A DNA stretch of 64,000 nucleotides from Arabidopsis thaliana. Taxonomy: Eukaryota; Streptophyta; Magnoliopsida; Brassicales; Brassicaceae. Each line of letters begins with the position of its first letter. Within the stretch, counting starts at the first letter, position 1. The translations under genes were made by a program, and so were the position numbers. Positions 45,397 to 55,950 of the stretch are shown piece after piece. Under the pieces are notes generated by a model. The model saw nothing but the letters and a program-made list of their open reading frames with translations, was not told where the DNA came from and did no database searches. Where the stretch lies: assembly GCF_000001735.4 (NCBI RefSeq), contig NC_003074.8, positions 5,580,101 to 5,644,100 on the forward strand. The letters run 5' to 3'.

Positions 45397-45406
45397 TTTA
45401 TATAAG
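45397..45406 (-). promoter_or_regulatory. TATA box of the lectin gene
   Basis: CTTATATAAA on the minus strand about 85 bp before the start codon is a well-formed TATA box at a plausible distance. Confidence 0.6.
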
Positions 45407-45457
45407 GGATAACGTAAGCCATCGAGTTTGAATATTCAAATTTATACTTCGAAAAAT

Positions 45458-45463
45458 GGTCAA
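45458..45463 (-). promoter_or_regulatory. W-box in the lectin promoter
   Basis: GGTCAA (TTGACC on the gene strand) about 140 bp upstream of the ATG is a WRKY-type W-box core. It would suit an elicitor-induced lectin but is a short motif that can occur by chance. Confidence 0.3.
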
Positions 45464-46189
45464 ATAAATTAAGCCAAGTGGATTCGATTCAGATCGGACG
45501 CCACCACAAAGGGCCTAGCAGTGAAAATGGACCCATCAGATGTCATGAACAAATTAATTTTATTCTTTTGATAAAATATAATTGATTCGAGTAATAATTA
45601 ATTATAAGAAAAAAAAAAAATCGATTATAAATTGTTTTGAATAATAATTGATTAATTATATTTTCTTGTCCCCTTTCTCTACGAAACATTACGAATTTCA
45701 TGCGTCGTGTACATATCTGTAAGACATAGCCACTTTTAGTTTATATGAACTATTTTCGTTACGTGGATGCAAAATACGTTTTTCTGACGTCCACATAAAT
45801 ACACTCTGGAAAAGTTTACGTTCAGAGGAGTTTACGTGGATGCAAAAAAACGTTTGGCAATCTCATTAAAAAGTTTTTTGATAAAAAAGAAAGATAAAAG
45901 TAATCATGCTAATAATTAAGATAACACGTTTTAACTTTTACGTGAAATCTCTTTGATTCAACAAACATAAAAAAAAAAAAAAACCATTGATAAGAAAACA
46001 CTTTCTCTTAAACCAATTACAAACCTCAATTAAAACACATATCCGTTGAGAAAAATAAGAACACACATATGTTTATTTAGTTTAACTTGGAAGATGTCTT
46101 CTTCTACGTATGAATGGTCTTCATTCTTTCATTATATTCTCCATGTGATAGCTAGTCATGTAACTCCTTTTGAAATCAATCCTTGTTTA
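45464..46189. other. Spacer between the lectin gene and DEG11
   Basis: AT-rich spacer and the 3' UTR of DEG11. A short repeated phrase (ACGTGGATGCAAAA) occurs at 45762 and 45835. No gene seen. Confidence 0.5.
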
Positions 46190-48757
46190 TTAGGAAAAAT
46201 CAAACATCAAAGGAAGAACACTCCAAGGAAGAAGGTTGATCTTATTGTCTTTGAACGGATCATCAAGCAACATAGGAAGACAAATGTCCTTTGATATGAC
46301 CGACTTTATTTTGTGACGTTCCAAGATTTGTAACGTTGCCTTTTTAGCAGATTCATAGTTGAGGACCAAAACCTTATGATTTTTAAACTCCAGCCTCAAA
46401 TCTTCGGTGCTACATTCCTCTATTAGCTCGCATAGATGCTTAAGATTCTTTACTTCCACTCCGTTCACTTTCTCCACCTGTTCCCACCACAACTATTAAT
46501 ATCTTTTCCTAGACATAATAATTGCACAAAATTTGGAACCATGTTTATCTTTCTATCGTTTTTATCGTTAGATTCAAAGTTGAGACAAACTAATGGCGTT
46601 TCAGTTAGCTTTCACCAAGAAACTCTCAAGAACAAGTAATAAATAAATTACCTGAGCACCATATAAACTTTGGTATCCTTCGTTGATGTCATCTGCTAAT
46701 CTCTACACCAAGAAACAATTTCTCTCTAAGTGCAATGCCTAAATGTTATATTGAAAAGAAGACATATTTTTAAACTAAACATGCTTTTATTGTTAAGAAA
46801 AATAGCATCTTTAGTAGCTCTACATATCCTCATTCTTTCTACCAAACTCAGATTCAAATTAAACATGATTGAATTAAAGAGAAAAAAAAAACAAATAGTA
46901 TCGTGGACAAAGAAAGATGCAAACCTCGGAAATTTTGACTTGGTGATGTTCACTATCAAGATATGTTTTAGTGAGAGGCACAAAAACAAAACCCCCAAAT
47001 ATGTAGTAACTTGGAACATTATAAAATTGTTGCACTGTAAAGTTTGGTTTCACCTGTGTACAAAAGAAAGTAGTTCAGAACAAAATGTGAACGAGCAGGG
47101 CCAAACAATTTATAAAATATAACAGACGATGATTTACCGGTTTTAGACTGATATTGTACTCATACTCTTTTCCGTTTCGTAAAACTTTAACTAAGGCTTT
47201 TTCACCTGGTTTCTTCATAGAAACCAAGTAGCTGAAATCTATCCGTCTTTTGTTTTGGAAAGGAACTGCATCAAACAGAAACTCACTTCACAAGTAAATA
47301 TGGAGAAGACCATTAAGCAATATCTATTACCAATATCATTACCTTTCTCATCATTTCCTATTGGAACACCATCAATTGCAAGAATAATGTCGTCTTTTCT
47401 CAAAATTTTGTAAGCCCCCGACGACGAGTTTATTTTGTTAATAAGAATTCCTGTCATTTCATGGCTCATCTTGAAATGATTACGGATTTGAACATTTTCG
47501 AGAGATTGATATGAAAGATCCAATGAGCCGAAACAAGAATATTGTCTGCTCTCTTGAACACTAGTTATGAAATGCTTAATTATTGGAGTTGGGATCACAA
47601 AACTGCATGTAAAAACCACACCCCAAAAAAAAAAAAGTTAAAGAGTTTCCCCCACCTCTTGATACAAATGTATGTAAATTGATTATCTAAGATTTACAGT
47701 TTAGCTTTCAACTTACCCTATTTCATATACCACACCAACGACTTTGTTTCCCATAATCACCGGGCCACCACTATTTTCATCGTTGATAGTTGCATCAATC
47801 TGTATTGATAGCAGATCACTGTCACTGTAATCGTATATTCTAGTTTCAACTCTAAGTACTAGACCTTTTGTAATGCAGATATTTTCACCACCTGCATTTT
47901 GAGCACATTAATATAATTCTACTAACCAAATCATAAGAAAAATTTCATCATTTAGCATAATTTTATGGTATATTGGAATATGAATTATAAGATTGTAGGA
48001 AACATGCATGATATGTCTCCATATGATTTATTACCAACAACGGACACAACTTCTTGGAGAGGTGGTATGTCTCCAAGCTCCAAGGGATTCATACCCTTCC
48101 AAAACTCGTCACTATCGATCTCCAAGATGGCCAAATCACATTCATGTGAAATCTTTTGAACTTTTGCTTTGTATTTGATTTGAGAGCCATGTCTTTTGAC
48201 GTCCACGAATGTGTGATCATTCATAGCCATCACCACATGAGCGTTCGTAAGAATTTTCCTTCCGGCGATTGCAAATCCTAGAACATCAATTTCAAGCCAT
48301 AAAAATAACAACTTTGAAGTGAGCTTTGAGATAAGTATAGTCACATACCAGTGCCCCTGGATGATTTTTGGTCAAGAGTCTTCCAAGGTTTGGATTTGCT
48401 ATACTCGGTAGAGTTAGAGAATACCTTTACAACCGAATCCAGCACCAATTCATCAAGAGGATGACTTTCTTCTATTTTCTTCCACCGTTCTAGCTTCTTC
48501 TCATCTTCATGTATTGAGTGGATATTTCTTCGGCAAGTTAACGCAAATGGAAGAAACACACCCCTCTCCGCTGCTGATGTGCTGCTCCTCCTGCATATAT
48601 ATCCGTATCTGGAAACTCGGCCGGCCGTTGTTACCGTTGGCAGTGAATTGGTCAGTACATTATTGCAACTTCGGTAAAAGAAAAGAGAAGAGAGTAAACC
48701 AGGAACCCGAGCTCTCGAGTACCGGCCCACCGTATGAACACACGGCCGGAAAAACAT
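46190..48757 (-). CDS. DEG11: Deg/HtrA-type serine protease DEG11
   Basis: Exons on the minus strand are 48757-48349, 48277-48035, 47891-47717, 47602-47343, 47265-47138, 47053-46925, 46702-46652 and 46477-46190, giving 560 residues. The N-terminus is rich in Arg and hydrophobic residues with no acids for over 40 residues, as in a mitochondrial presequence. The trypsin-like triad is His150 (LTNAHVV), Asp184 (HECDLAIL) and Ser258 (ENSGGPV). The oxyanion-side Gly of the usual G-N-S-G-G is Glu here, so activity may be altered. A PDZ-like domain follows ([30 protein letters not shown]), then the plant Deg C-terminal region with [13 protein letters not shown]. Deg proteases degrade damaged proteins. 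It forms a tandem pair with DEG12. Confidence 0.92.
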
Positions 48758-49819
48758 ATCAAGCTTATTGGAAAATCGAACCCCTGGTTGGTGCTACTGT
48801 TTAAAATAGGAAGTCCTTTTTTCTCTTCCTTTTCTAATCAAATTTTTTCCATTTTTTGTCTTCAAAAGTTTCCTTAACTTATCGTAGAGAATTGGTTTGT
48901 TTTTTCTCCAAGGAACCTTTAACCTTTTTTTTTTTTTGAAGGTTAAACAAATCATCAAAGGCTTTACCAGCAGATTCATTTTTTTAACTAGCGGTAGATG
49001 TATAAGACCACCTCCAACGAGTGGGACGATGAAAGTCTCTAAAAAACCAAAAAATAATAATATTTAAATCTTATAATTATATTCTATTTTTTTTTAATAC
49101 AGACTACCAATAAAACGATAAAGGTATATTTGTTTGTAGAACTGTTCCTTAAATAAGGGCTTTTAGAACATCATTATTGATGATCTCTTAAGACAATTCT
49201 TATGTTAAGAGACAGGTCTTATAATGGCTTATAACTAACAAAAGTCTCTTATTTAAGAGACTTTAAGACATTTTTTTTAGTTATGTATAAGACATATCTC
49301 TTAACATAAGAGTTATGTTAAGAAACCATCAATAAGGATGGTCTTAGAGCTTCTCTCCGGTATCTCTAACTTTGAATTATTTTTCTTTTCTTATATTGTG
49401 AGAATAGAAAGACACTGTTGGTGGTGCTCTAAATCGTGTTCAAATTTCGAAATGTCTTACATTCTTTCATTGTTTGCTTAGATAGGGCATTGAATTAATC
49501 AAAAACCCCTAGAGGAAACCACAACATGATTTTTTACTTAAAGATTATTAGCGTGCTCCACTAGAGACAGATAAACTATATATTCGTCCCAAGTCAATTC
49601 GTTTTATTCAGTTTTTATACAAAAGCAAACGATTCTTCAGATTAAGTTGAATCCCAACCTTTTTAAAAATCTTGTTGTATTGCTTTTAACCTTGGACAGG
49701 CCATAAACAATCCTAGTATCTTTGAGCGTACCTTCGGACAAAGCAGCAAAGGAAGACAACTCCAAGGCAGACGGTCAATCCTATTATCTTTGATCGGATA
49801 ATCAAGTTGCGGAGGGAGA
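48758..49819. other. Spacer between DEG11 and DEG12 with a TIR element
   Basis: The DEG11 promoter, a 344-bp TIR element (49003-49346), AT-rich DNA and the DEG12 3' UTR. No gene seen. Confidence 0.55.
49003..49346. mobile_element. Non-autonomous TIR element (MITE)
   Basis: Ends are TAAGACCA...TGGTCTTA, a perfect 8-bp inverted repeat with weaker extension. The interior contains further inverted repeats, for example AGTCTCTTA-TT-TAAGAGACT at 49243-49262, and repeated TTAAGAGAC/TTAAGAAAC phrases. No ORF. A clean target-site duplication was not seen, so family assignment is open. Confidence 0.55.
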
Positions 49820-52341
49820 CTACTCGCTGGCCCAAGCCGATTTTATATTGTGACGTTCCAAGATCTCAAATGTTGCCTTTTTAGCAGATTCATAGTTGAG
49901 TACCATCACTTTGTCATTCTCCAAGTCCAGCCTCAGATCTTTGCTAAAACATCCCTCTATTAGTTCACGTAAGTGTTTCAAATTCTTTACTTTCACTCCG
50001 TTTACTTTTTCCACCTGTTCCCACCACAAATATATTTTCTTTTAGCGAAAGACAAATTAAGAAATGATTGGTGTTTGGGATTCATCCAAGAAGTCTCATA
50101 AATAAATTACCTGTAAATCTTTGAAATTACTGTATCCTTTGTTAATGTCATCTGGCATTACCTAAAACATAAAAAGGGAAATATTATTTGTTTTGGATTA
50201 GAAATAGTTTACATGCTCTTAGTCTCATTGTTGACAAAATCAAGGGACGGAAAAGAACTACTACTAGCAAACAAATATCTTATAGTAGCTCAAATAATTA
50301 TCATCATTCTTTACAATAAACTAATATTCAGCTTAGAACTGAGCTTAAAAGAGGATTTAGTATTGTGAACAAAGAAAAGCAAACCTGAGAGATTATGACA
50401 TGTTGTTCATCGGTAATTTTGTAGTACTTATCATCAATGTACGATTTAGTGAGAGGCACAAAAACAAAACCACCGAATATGTAATAACTTGGAAGGTTAT
50501 AATATTGTTGCACTTGAATGTGTGGTTTCACCTGACAACAGTAAAATAACATAGTTCAAACAAGATGCGAACTAATATAGTTATATAGCCAACAGGTTGG
50601 AAAGGAGTCATAAAATTTTCATTACAAATGAGGACTTACCGGCTTTAAACTGATATTGTACTCATGCTCTTTCCCCTTCCTTAGAACCTTTACTAAGATA
50701 TTTTCATCTGGTTTCTTCATAGAAATAAAATGATTGAAACTTATTCGTCTCATTTCGGAAAGGACCTGCATCAAACATAGTCACACTTAATAGTAAACAT
50801 GGAAAAATACATTAAGCGATGTAAAAAAAATATATAGTTTATATTACATGTTTTATCATTTCCTACTGGAACACCATCAATTGCGAGAATGATGTCATCT
50901 TTTCTCAGAATTTTGTGAGCCCCCGACGATGAGTTTATTTTGTTTATAAGAATTCCTGTCGTTTCAGGGCTCATCTTAAAATGATTACGAATTTGAGCAT
51001 TTTTCATTGACTGACATGATAAAACTAGTGAGCCAAAAACAGCGTTGTGGGAGCTTTCTTCTGCACCAGTTATGAAATGTCTAATTATTGGGGTTGGGAT
51101 TACAACACTGCATGTGAAAACCAAAGAGAGAGAGAACAAAACGTCAGGCAAAAGTGAAGGTTGTACCTCTTGATCACAAATGTAAGCAAAACTATATCAA
51201 TGATTTACAGTTTCAACTTACCCTGTACTTTTCTTATCTCCAAGAATTTGAAATAGTACACCAAGGACTTTGTCTCCTGTAATAACCGGGCCACCACTAT
51301 TTCCACCGTAGGTAGTTGCGTCAATATGTATTGTCAGTAGTTTAGTGGAACTTCGAAGGTAATTTCCAGTTTTAACTCCAGTTACAACACCTTTTGTAAC
51401 GCATATTGTTTCACCAGCTACATTGAGCAAATTATGGAAGCATAATAAGAGCTAGTTTCATTAATTATCAGCAAAAAAAATTCCGTAATTTAAATAAACA
51501 TGACTTGCAAGCATGATGATTTCTTGGAGATCACATTAATTCTCGCTAGTAACCAAAGCAGAATAAAAGTTTCATATTTTTAACATAGTTTCTTGGTATA
51601 TTGTAATATGAATTATAAGACCATATTTATAGGAAACTAGGGCAGACATCTATCTCTCTTCCATTACCATGCTTTATACTCATATGACAGTTTGAAACAT
51701 TGTCAAGAATAAATACCTTTTGGATAACCAACAACATATACAATTTCATTGAGAGGCGGTATGTCTCCGAACTCCAAGGGATTCATACCCTTCCAAAACT
51801 CGTCGCTATCGATCTCCAAGATGGCCAAATCACACTCATGTGCAATCTTTTGAACTTTTGCTTTGTATTTGACTTGAGAGCCATGTCTTTTGACGTGCAC
51901 GAATATGTGATCATTCATCCCCTCCACCACATGAGCGTTCGTAAGAATTTTCTTTCCCGCGATTGCAAATCCTAAAAACATCAATTTAAAGCCAAAGTAA
52001 CGCATACAAAAAAACAACCTTGATGTGAGCTTTGAGATAAGCAGTCACATACCAGAGCCCCCATATGATTCTTGGTTAAGAGTCTGCCAAGGTTTGACTT
52101 TGCTATACTTGGTAGAGTCAGTGAAGACCTCTACCACCGACTCCAACATCAATTCATCAACGGGAGGACTTTTTCTTATTTTCTTCCACCATTCCTCATC
52201 CTTCGACATGGTATGGATCTTTCTTCCGCGAGTTAATGCAAACGGAAGAACAATAGTAGCGATCCGGCTAGAGATTGTTATCGTCGGGAGTAGAGCTCTC
52301 GAGTACCGGGACACCATACCAACACACGACCGGAAAAGCAT
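49820..52341 (-). CDS. DEG12: Deg/HtrA-type serine protease DEG12
   Basis: Exons on the minus strand are 52341-52053, 51971-51717, 51417-51222, 51107-50867, 50765-50640, 50531-50385, 50161-50111 and 50014-49820, giving 499 residues. The triad is complete: His110 (LTNAHVV), Asp144 (HECDLAIL) and Ser222 in the canonical GGNSGGP. An Arg/Ser-rich N-terminus suggests a mitochondrial presequence. The PDZ-like segment [32 protein letters not shown] follows. Exon 4 must end at CCA/GTAGGA, upstream of the DEG11 donor position, because exon 5 has lost 2 bp relative to DEG11. With the ancestral-type donor the frame would stop. Elsewhere the two genes align exon by exon, including the 17-codon exon 7. 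The locus could also be a decaying copy if the shifted donor is not used. Confidence 0.86.
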
Positions 52342-52751
52342 ATTGATAATTCATCTTAGTGAAAACTCGAACCTGTTTGTGTTTATAATAAATTGCCCTT
52401 TTTCCTTTTAATTATTTTCCATTTTTGCATGAAAACTTGCCTTCATCTATAATTAGAGTAAATAACTAGAGAAAATTGATTTCCTTTTTCTTTCCAAGGA
52501 ACTTTCTTTGAACTGAAAGAATATTTATACATATTCTATAAAGTTTATAGCTAACAAAAATGTTGGTAGTACTGTTAAAGATGTTAAATACAATGGTAAT
52601 GGTATTACAATGTCTTTATTAAAAAATGGAACACAAAATAGTTCAAGTTAAAGAAAAGAAAAAACCATTGAACTTGAAGGATGTGGTCTTGAATAAACAC
52701 AGGAATGTCTGTTGAATTTAGGTATTTACAAGTATAAATTCAAACATCTAA
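52342..52751. other. Spacer between DEG12 and the tRNA gene
   Basis: DEG12 promoter and AT-rich DNA. No distinct feature apart from the sequence directly upstream of the tRNA. Confidence 0.5.
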
Positions 52752-52824
52752 GCCCGTCTAGCTCAGTTGGTAGAGCGCAAGGCTCTTAACCTTGTGGTCG
52801 TGGGTTCGAACCCCACGGTGGGCG
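52752..52824 (+). tRNA. tRNA-Lys (anticodon CTT)
   Basis: A 73-base cloverleaf with no intron. The acceptor arms GCCCGTC and GGTGGGC pair, including G-U pairs. The D arm contains the A-box TAGCTCAGTTGGTAGAGC. The anticodon loop is CTCTTAA with anticodon CTT, and the T arm/B-box is GGTTCGAACCC. The discriminator base is G. CCA is not encoded, as expected for a nuclear gene. A short T-run (ATTTTTGG) about 8 bp downstream can end Pol III transcription. Confidence 0.97.
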
Positions 52825-53325
52825 CATTAATTTTTGGCAGTTCTCTTATTTTTGGCAATAATCGTATGTTTCAAATGAGTAGCTAGTGGAGAAACTTAAA
52901 TAAATAAATCAAAACAGAGCCAACAACAAACTTTAACGTATCCAAAACAGAGGAGATGGCTTCAAACCAAGTTATGATGGGTTCTTATTAGTCCTAAAAG
53001 AGTTATTAAAGTTTTTTTAGAACTCTAAAAAGTTTCGGGCTTCTTAAAAATAAAACACAGAAATGATAATGATAAAGATTTTCTGACCAATTGTCCCTCT
53101 ATTAAAATCACTATTTGCTTATTCTTTAACTATATAATCTGAAATTAATTAAAATCATTTGATCCAATAATCATGATAACAAAATTGTGTCACTTTTCTA
53201 ATGGAGTATAAAATAAAATAATAGTTGTTTCTCTTCTCCTAAGCTACTACAACGACAAAGAGAAGATCTCGTTGACTCCCCCCCCCCCCCCACACAAAAA
53301 AAAAAACCAAAAAAATACAGAGCTA
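52825..53325. other. Promoter of the F-box gene
   Basis: AT-rich DNA from about 52960 to 53245 is duplicated at 54630-54903. A 13-base C-run followed by A-rich sequence lies at 53278-53316 in the 5' leader, directly before the ATG. Confidence 0.6.
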
Positions 53326-54442
53326 ATGGTTCTGCTTCCATGGGAGCTGGAGGAAGATATACTGTCTCGGCTTCCACCTCGATCTCTTGTTCAATTCAGA
53401 TCGGTTTGCAAACGATGGAATGCTCTTTTTGATGTTAAAAGTTTCAACAAGGACCAGTTCGCTCGTGCTCGTCCTCAGTTCATCTTCATTACCGATTCCA
53501 AGATTTATTCGATAGAGATCATCGGTCTCGACGGCGTTGATCCAACGATTAAGTTACATGTGCTAGACTCCTCTGGTATCCCTTACCGTGAATGGAAATT
53601 TGCTTACTTAACCATCACTGCTTGCGATGGCCGATGGGTTCTTGTTTTGTAACTCTTGGATTAGTCCCAAGGGAACAGCTTTTTGGAATCCGTGGTTGAA
53701 ACAGATTAAATGGATCGAGTACGAGAATAAAGGTTTCAATGTATGTGGCGTAGGATACGATAATACTAGGCCTGAGAAGGTTTACAAAATCTTGGAGTAT
53801 TTAGAGTGTCGCCGTGAAGAGAGCTCGAACGCATGCTACCAGAGAGTTGCGATCTACGAGTGTGCCTCTCATGCGTTCAAGTTTATTGATACTTCTAACA
53901 AGGTCTGGTTCATAAGCGATGTTCAACGATACAGTGTGTGCTTGAACGGAAATCTCTATTGGCTTTCTTTTGATGACTTTCGCATCCTATGCTTTGATTT
54001 CTCGAGGGAGATAGTCAAACCCTTTTGTCTCCTTCCGTGTCGGAAGTTTGATAAATGCGATTTACTTGCCCTCCAAGTTTTCAAGGGAGATAGGTTATCC
54101 TTGTTAAATCAATGTTGTAAGACAAGGACGATTGAGATTTGGGTTACGAAGAAGAAGATTGATTCTAGTAACAACAATGGATCAGACGAAGTTGTGTGGA
54201 TTAGCTTGTTGACTTTGCCACCAAATAACTTGCCAAACTTATTTATTGTGTGTTATGGCATTAGTTACTTCATCTATGACAAGACCACCTTAATCATTTA
54301 TTGTGAAGACGAGAACACTTCAGCGGCTTGCATCTATATCATCAGGGGGGATTTGTTCAAGAAGTTTGAAATTGATTCCTCTGCTTTCTTTTGTTATCAC
54401 TGTGTTTATGCTCCCAATTTTATCCCTCTTCCTTTAATGTAA
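53326..54442 (+). pseudogene. F-box protein gene (FBA type) with a 7-bp frameshift
   Basis: The start MVLLPWELEEDILSRLPPRSLVQFRSVCKRWNALF is a clear F-box (Skp1-binding), used in SCF ubiquitin ligases. The frame runs to TAA at 53650-53652 after ITACDGRWVLVL, while the family pattern CDGFLFCNSW continues in another frame from about 53633 to the TAA at 54440-54442, with the FBA-type C-terminal region (TAFWNPWLKQIKWIEY, FNVCGVGYDN, VYKILEY). The shift is explained by GATGGCCGATGG at 53626-53637, a near-tandem GATGG repeat adding 7 bp. Without it the gene would encode 369 residues, the usual length of this family. Alternatively a small intron could be annotated here, but no good donor and acceptor pair is visible. 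A decayed copy follows downstream. Confidence 0.82.
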
Positions 54443-54629
54443 AAGTTCTGAATAATAATAAGATGCTTTTTAGTGTTTCACATTAAGCTCTCAATTCAAC
54501 ATTTATTTCACTACTAGTTTAAACCAATTGACAAAACCTGTTCAGTCTATGTTACAACTTACAATCCAAGAAATTCTGAGAGGATTAATTCGACGTATTC
54601 CCCATTACGTTTTACATTTTAAGATGTGT
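54443..54629. other. 3' flank of the F-box gene
   Basis: Non-coding 3' flank. The stretch CACTACTAGTTTAAACCAATTGACAAAACC near 54510-54540 recurs near 55630-55660 after the decayed copy. Confidence 0.55.
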
Positions 54630-55690
54630 GGAATTAGTTATGAAGGGTTCTTATTAAACTTTTTAGATTTCTTAAAAATAAAAAACTCTTCATTACTAAT
54701 TATTTAACATTTCTTAAAAATAAATACACAGAAATGATAATGTTAATAATTCCCTTATATCATAAATTCCTTATTTGCTTCTTTTTTTACTATTAAATCT
54801 AAAATCAATTAAAATCCTTTGATTCAATAATCATGATAACAAAATTTTGTCTTTCTAATGGAGTATGAAATATAATAATACATAGTTATTTCTCTTCTCG
54901 TAAGAGCATCTCCAAAGGCAAAATCAAATCTTCATATTTAATTTGAGGTTTCTTGTTCTCCAAAGGCAACCTCAAAACCTTAAAATTTGAGGTTTCATTT
55001 TTTATTCATTTTGGTCCTTACAAATATTTATGTCTTACAGATACTCTTACTAATATATTATTCTATCATATTAGTCCTTAAATTTTTATGTCTTATTTTG
55101 ATGTATGGAGAGGAAGTTGTGTGGATTAGCTTGTTGACTTTTCCATCAAGTAACTTGCCAAAATTTTGTGGCATTAGTTACTTTATCTATGACAAGACCA
55201 CCCTAATTATGTGTTGTGGTGACGATGAAAGTCGAACGGCTTGCATCTATATTTTTGAGGGGAGATTTGTTCAAGAAGATTCAAATTGACTGGGTTTTTG
55301 TTTTCCCGGTGTTGTTACTGTGCTTATCCTCCCAATTTTATCCCGTTCCTTTAGGTTCATATTGCAAGCCTAATAATTTTATCGGATTTTCTTGAATCTT
55401 GTTCATGTCTCTGTTTTCTTAGGTTTATTACCATTGTAAGATGATAATATATAGACTTACTATCTCAAACATTGATGATCAACACACTTTCACTTCGAAC
55501 TAACCAAAATGTTTGTAACCATTGAGTCAATTTTACAAATATACGTAAGACATATAAAGTTGTGAACAATAAGGTGCTTATAGTGTGTCACATGATTAAA
55601 GATCATCGTAGGCCACCCACATTATTTCACTAGTAGTTAGCCCATTGACAAAACCGATTCAGTCTATGTTAGAACTTAAAATCCAAGGTA
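54630..55690 (+). pseudogene. Decayed tandem copy of the F-box gene
   Basis: Bases 54630-54903 repeat the F-box promoter (for example CAATAATCATGATAACAAAATT and AATGGAGTATGAAAT). At the point where the first copy continues with its leader, unrelated sequence begins (GAGCATCTCCAAAGG). Homology resumes at 55113 with GAAGTTGTGTGGATTAGC, equal to 54188 in the first copy, and encodes VVWISLLTFPSSNLPKFCGISYFIYDKTTLI with later indels to about 55370. The 3' flank also matches near 55568-55690. The F-box and most of the coding region are gone, so no product is expected. Confidence 0.88.
54904..55112. mobile_element. Insertion replacing the F-box coding part in the decayed copy
   Basis: The segment begins GAGCATCTCCAAAGGCAA and repeats CTCCAAAGGCAACCTCAAAACC at 54959. 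GAGCATCTCCAA is a terminal sequence of many plant non-autonomous transposons. The expected inverted end (TTGGAGATGCTC) was not found on the right, so it may be truncated. Confidence 0.35.
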
Positions 55691-55950
55691 ATAAACCAAA
55701 CCAAGTAAACACCCAAAAGCCCAAAAAAATAAAAAACAGAACATATGACTCAGGCTGAGACAAACTGATGAATTCTAGGCTCGCAACTAAGACTACTACA
55801 ATGATATATATATACGGACTATACATGAAATAATATTATACCAGTTCCAAAGAATTGAAAAACTGATGATCAGTTCCAAAGTCTAAAAGAAGATCAGTGA
55901 GACTAATTACAATTTTACCAATCCAACATTTGTCGCCATCATCATCAAAA

